Positions 62,994 to 64,000 of a stretch of DNA of 64,000 nt are shown here, in pieces. Under the pieces are notes generated by a model. That model did not search any database. It worked only from the letters and a program-made list of their open reading frames with translations, and was not told where the DNA came from. Numbering within the stretch: position 1 is the first letter of the stretch; each line of letters begins with the position of its first letter. Made by a program: the position numbers and the translations under genes. The DNA lies in assembly GCA_036307185.1 (NCBI GenBank), contig JAXJYC010000039.1, positions 1-64,000 on the forward strand, read 5' to 3'. The stretch is from SVEL01 sp017381055 (lineage in GTDB: Bacteria; Bacillota; Clostridia; Lachnospirales; Lachnospiraceae).

Positions 62994-64000
62994 TTATACA
63001 ATTACTTGATCTTTACCTGCACGCTTAGCTTGATATAACTTGTCATTTGCTGTAGCTAATATTTCATCTAAATCTAAAGTCTTATCATCTACAACCATAC
63101 CAGCACTAAATGTAAATCTTTCTTGTTTTGTCTTTGTCGAAAATTCAGCAAGCTCTTCTTTTACCTTTTCAAGTATATTTAATGTCTCTTCCTTGCCTAG
63201 TTTGTCTATCATTACTACGAATTCCTGACCATCATATCTACTAGCAAAGCCTACATTCTCAACATTCTTCTTCAAGATATTACCAAATTCTACAAGAACA
63301 CTGTCTCCAAATACAAATCCATATTTATCATTAATTTCCTTGAAATCATCTAAATCAATATGAATCACAATGAAATCCTTCTCCAAATCAGTCATCCATT
63401 TTTCCAGTGTATCCATCATATATCTTCTGTTATATAAGCCTGTCAATTGGTCATAATGAGCAACAAGTGCTAATTCCTCGGTCATTTTTACAATCTGTGC
63501 ACGCTGCTTTTCATATTGTTGTAAAATAATTCTAACCAAAACAAATAATGCAATGGCAACTATAGAATACGCCCACAACACTGTCAACATCTCAGACTCT
63601 GTAGTCTGCTGACCCCAGTCATATGGTACCGCATACGACAAAATAATACATATAATATCTATAAAAAATACTATACCAAACATCACCCACTGTGATGCTT
63701 TAGGTAAAAATAAAACTATGCCTGCAACCGCCAAAATAAGATAAGCACTAGTAGGTGCACCATATACATACATTAATAATGGTAATTCCAAGAGTGCTGC
63801 TATACTCACTATACCAGTTGAAGCTACATCAATCTTTTTTGTAATCCAACCAAATACACCAAATCCAGTTAAAACCACAAAACATACACCGCACATAGCC
63901 GTAGCTTCTGTTAACCCTGTAAGTAAAAAACATATAAGAAATCCAACGCCATCTGCTACACAGGCAATAATAGCTAAGGTTCTAAAAAGCTTAGTCTTGA
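62994..64000 (-). CDS. Membrane protein with degenerate GGDEF domain, partial
   Basis: The frame is open to the window edge, so the N-terminus is outside; an internal ATG at 63896 is not the start, since upstream codons encode more membrane sequence (FLICFLLTGL). At least six hydrophobic segments, then a GGDEF domain in the last 165 residues: YDQLTGLYNRRYM is normal but the active site reads RYDGQEF instead of GGDEF/GGEEF. No RxxD inhibitory site. Likely a poor or inactive cyclase, perhaps a c-di-GMP or GTP-binding sensor. Confidence 0.87.
   Translation of the reverse strand, partial: KTKLFRTLAIIACVADGVGFLICFLLTGLTEATAMCGVCFVVLTGFGVFGWITKKIDVASTGIVSIAALLELPLLMYVYGAPTSAYLILAVAGIVLFLPKASQWVMFGIVFFIDIICIILSYAVPYDWGQQTTESEMLTVLWAYSIVAIALFVLVRIILQQYEKQRAQIVKMTEELALVAHYDQLTGLYNRRYMMDTLEKWMTDLEKDFIVIHIDLDDFKEINDKYGFVFGDSVLVEFGNILKKNVENVGFASRYDGQEFVVMIDKLGKEETLNILEKVKEELAEFSTKTKQERFTFSAGMVVDDKTLDLDEILATANDKLYQAKRAGKDQVIV

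Overview
The window looks like an ordinary chromosomal segment of a low-GC, endospore-forming Clostridia species, most likely a Lachnospiraceae-type anaerobe. The evidence is AT-rich DNA with strong AGGAGG ribosome sites, sporulation genes (spoIIP, gpr, the spoVA operon, CotF-like coat proteins), oxygen-independent enzymes (NrdD/NrdG, a PflA-type activase, HemW) and typical Firmicutes families (DegV, YlmH, DUF1015, DUF1461, DUF815). I see no insertion sequence with a transposase, no prophage, no CRISPR array and no rRNA. There is one tRNA, tRNA-Thr(GGT).

Layout. 1-4.1 kb: DegV on +, then a short unknown protein, a zinc-ribbon protein and a membrane diguanylate cyclase on -. A structured intergenic element with long inverted ends lies at 3571-4019, and its core is repeated at the left window edge. 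4.1-15 kb (-): a DUF1015 protein, then a zinc importer (znuA-znuC-znuB), a nuclease-helicase fusion, a DUF1461 membrane protein and purL, tightly packed. 15.2-18 kb: an Rpn-like nuclease gene with no ordinary start codon, and a MutS-like ATPase. 18.2-19.4 kb (+): tRNA-Thr and a BI-1 membrane protein with an Asn/Tyr/Gln repeat tail. 19.6-32 kb (-): dut, nrdG and nrdD (with promoter and NrdR box), then DUF815-ppk1-PHP-hydrolase-gpr-spoIIP-hemW. 32.3-41 kb: typA, yigZ, a class A PBP and the spoVAA-AE operon. 41-46 kb (-): two amino-acid ABC systems in which the binding protein is fused to the permease. 46-55 kb (-): copper ATPase, GreA, a CopZ-like chaperone, YlmH, thioredoxin, HD hydrolase, PflA-type activase, an ArsR-controlled Zn/Cd-type ATPase and small coat proteins. 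55-56.4 kb: a decayed SGNH hydrolase and a RhuM gene. 56.5-62.5 kb (-): a five-gene polyamine operon behind a long structured leader. 63-64 kb: a GGDEF-like gene cut by the window edge.

How the parts work together. The polyamine operon carries an arginine-decarboxylase-type enzyme, a spermidine-synthase-like enzyme, agmatinase, and carboxynorspermidine/carboxyspermidine dehydrogenase and decarboxylase, but no speD. This points to a carboxy-intermediate route to spermidine fed from agmatine or putrescine. Metal handling is spread over three loci: Zn import, Cu export, and Zn/Cd export with its own sensor and operator. Sporulation genes sit in two places, and gpr has a good sigma-G-type promoter inside its operon.

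Most worth a second look: the foldback RNA/MITE-like element at 3571-4019 with its repeated core, the 5' leader upstream of the polyamine operon (promoter, compact multi-stem fold, intrinsic terminator), the speD-less polyamine cluster itself, and the ATC start of the Rpn-like gene.
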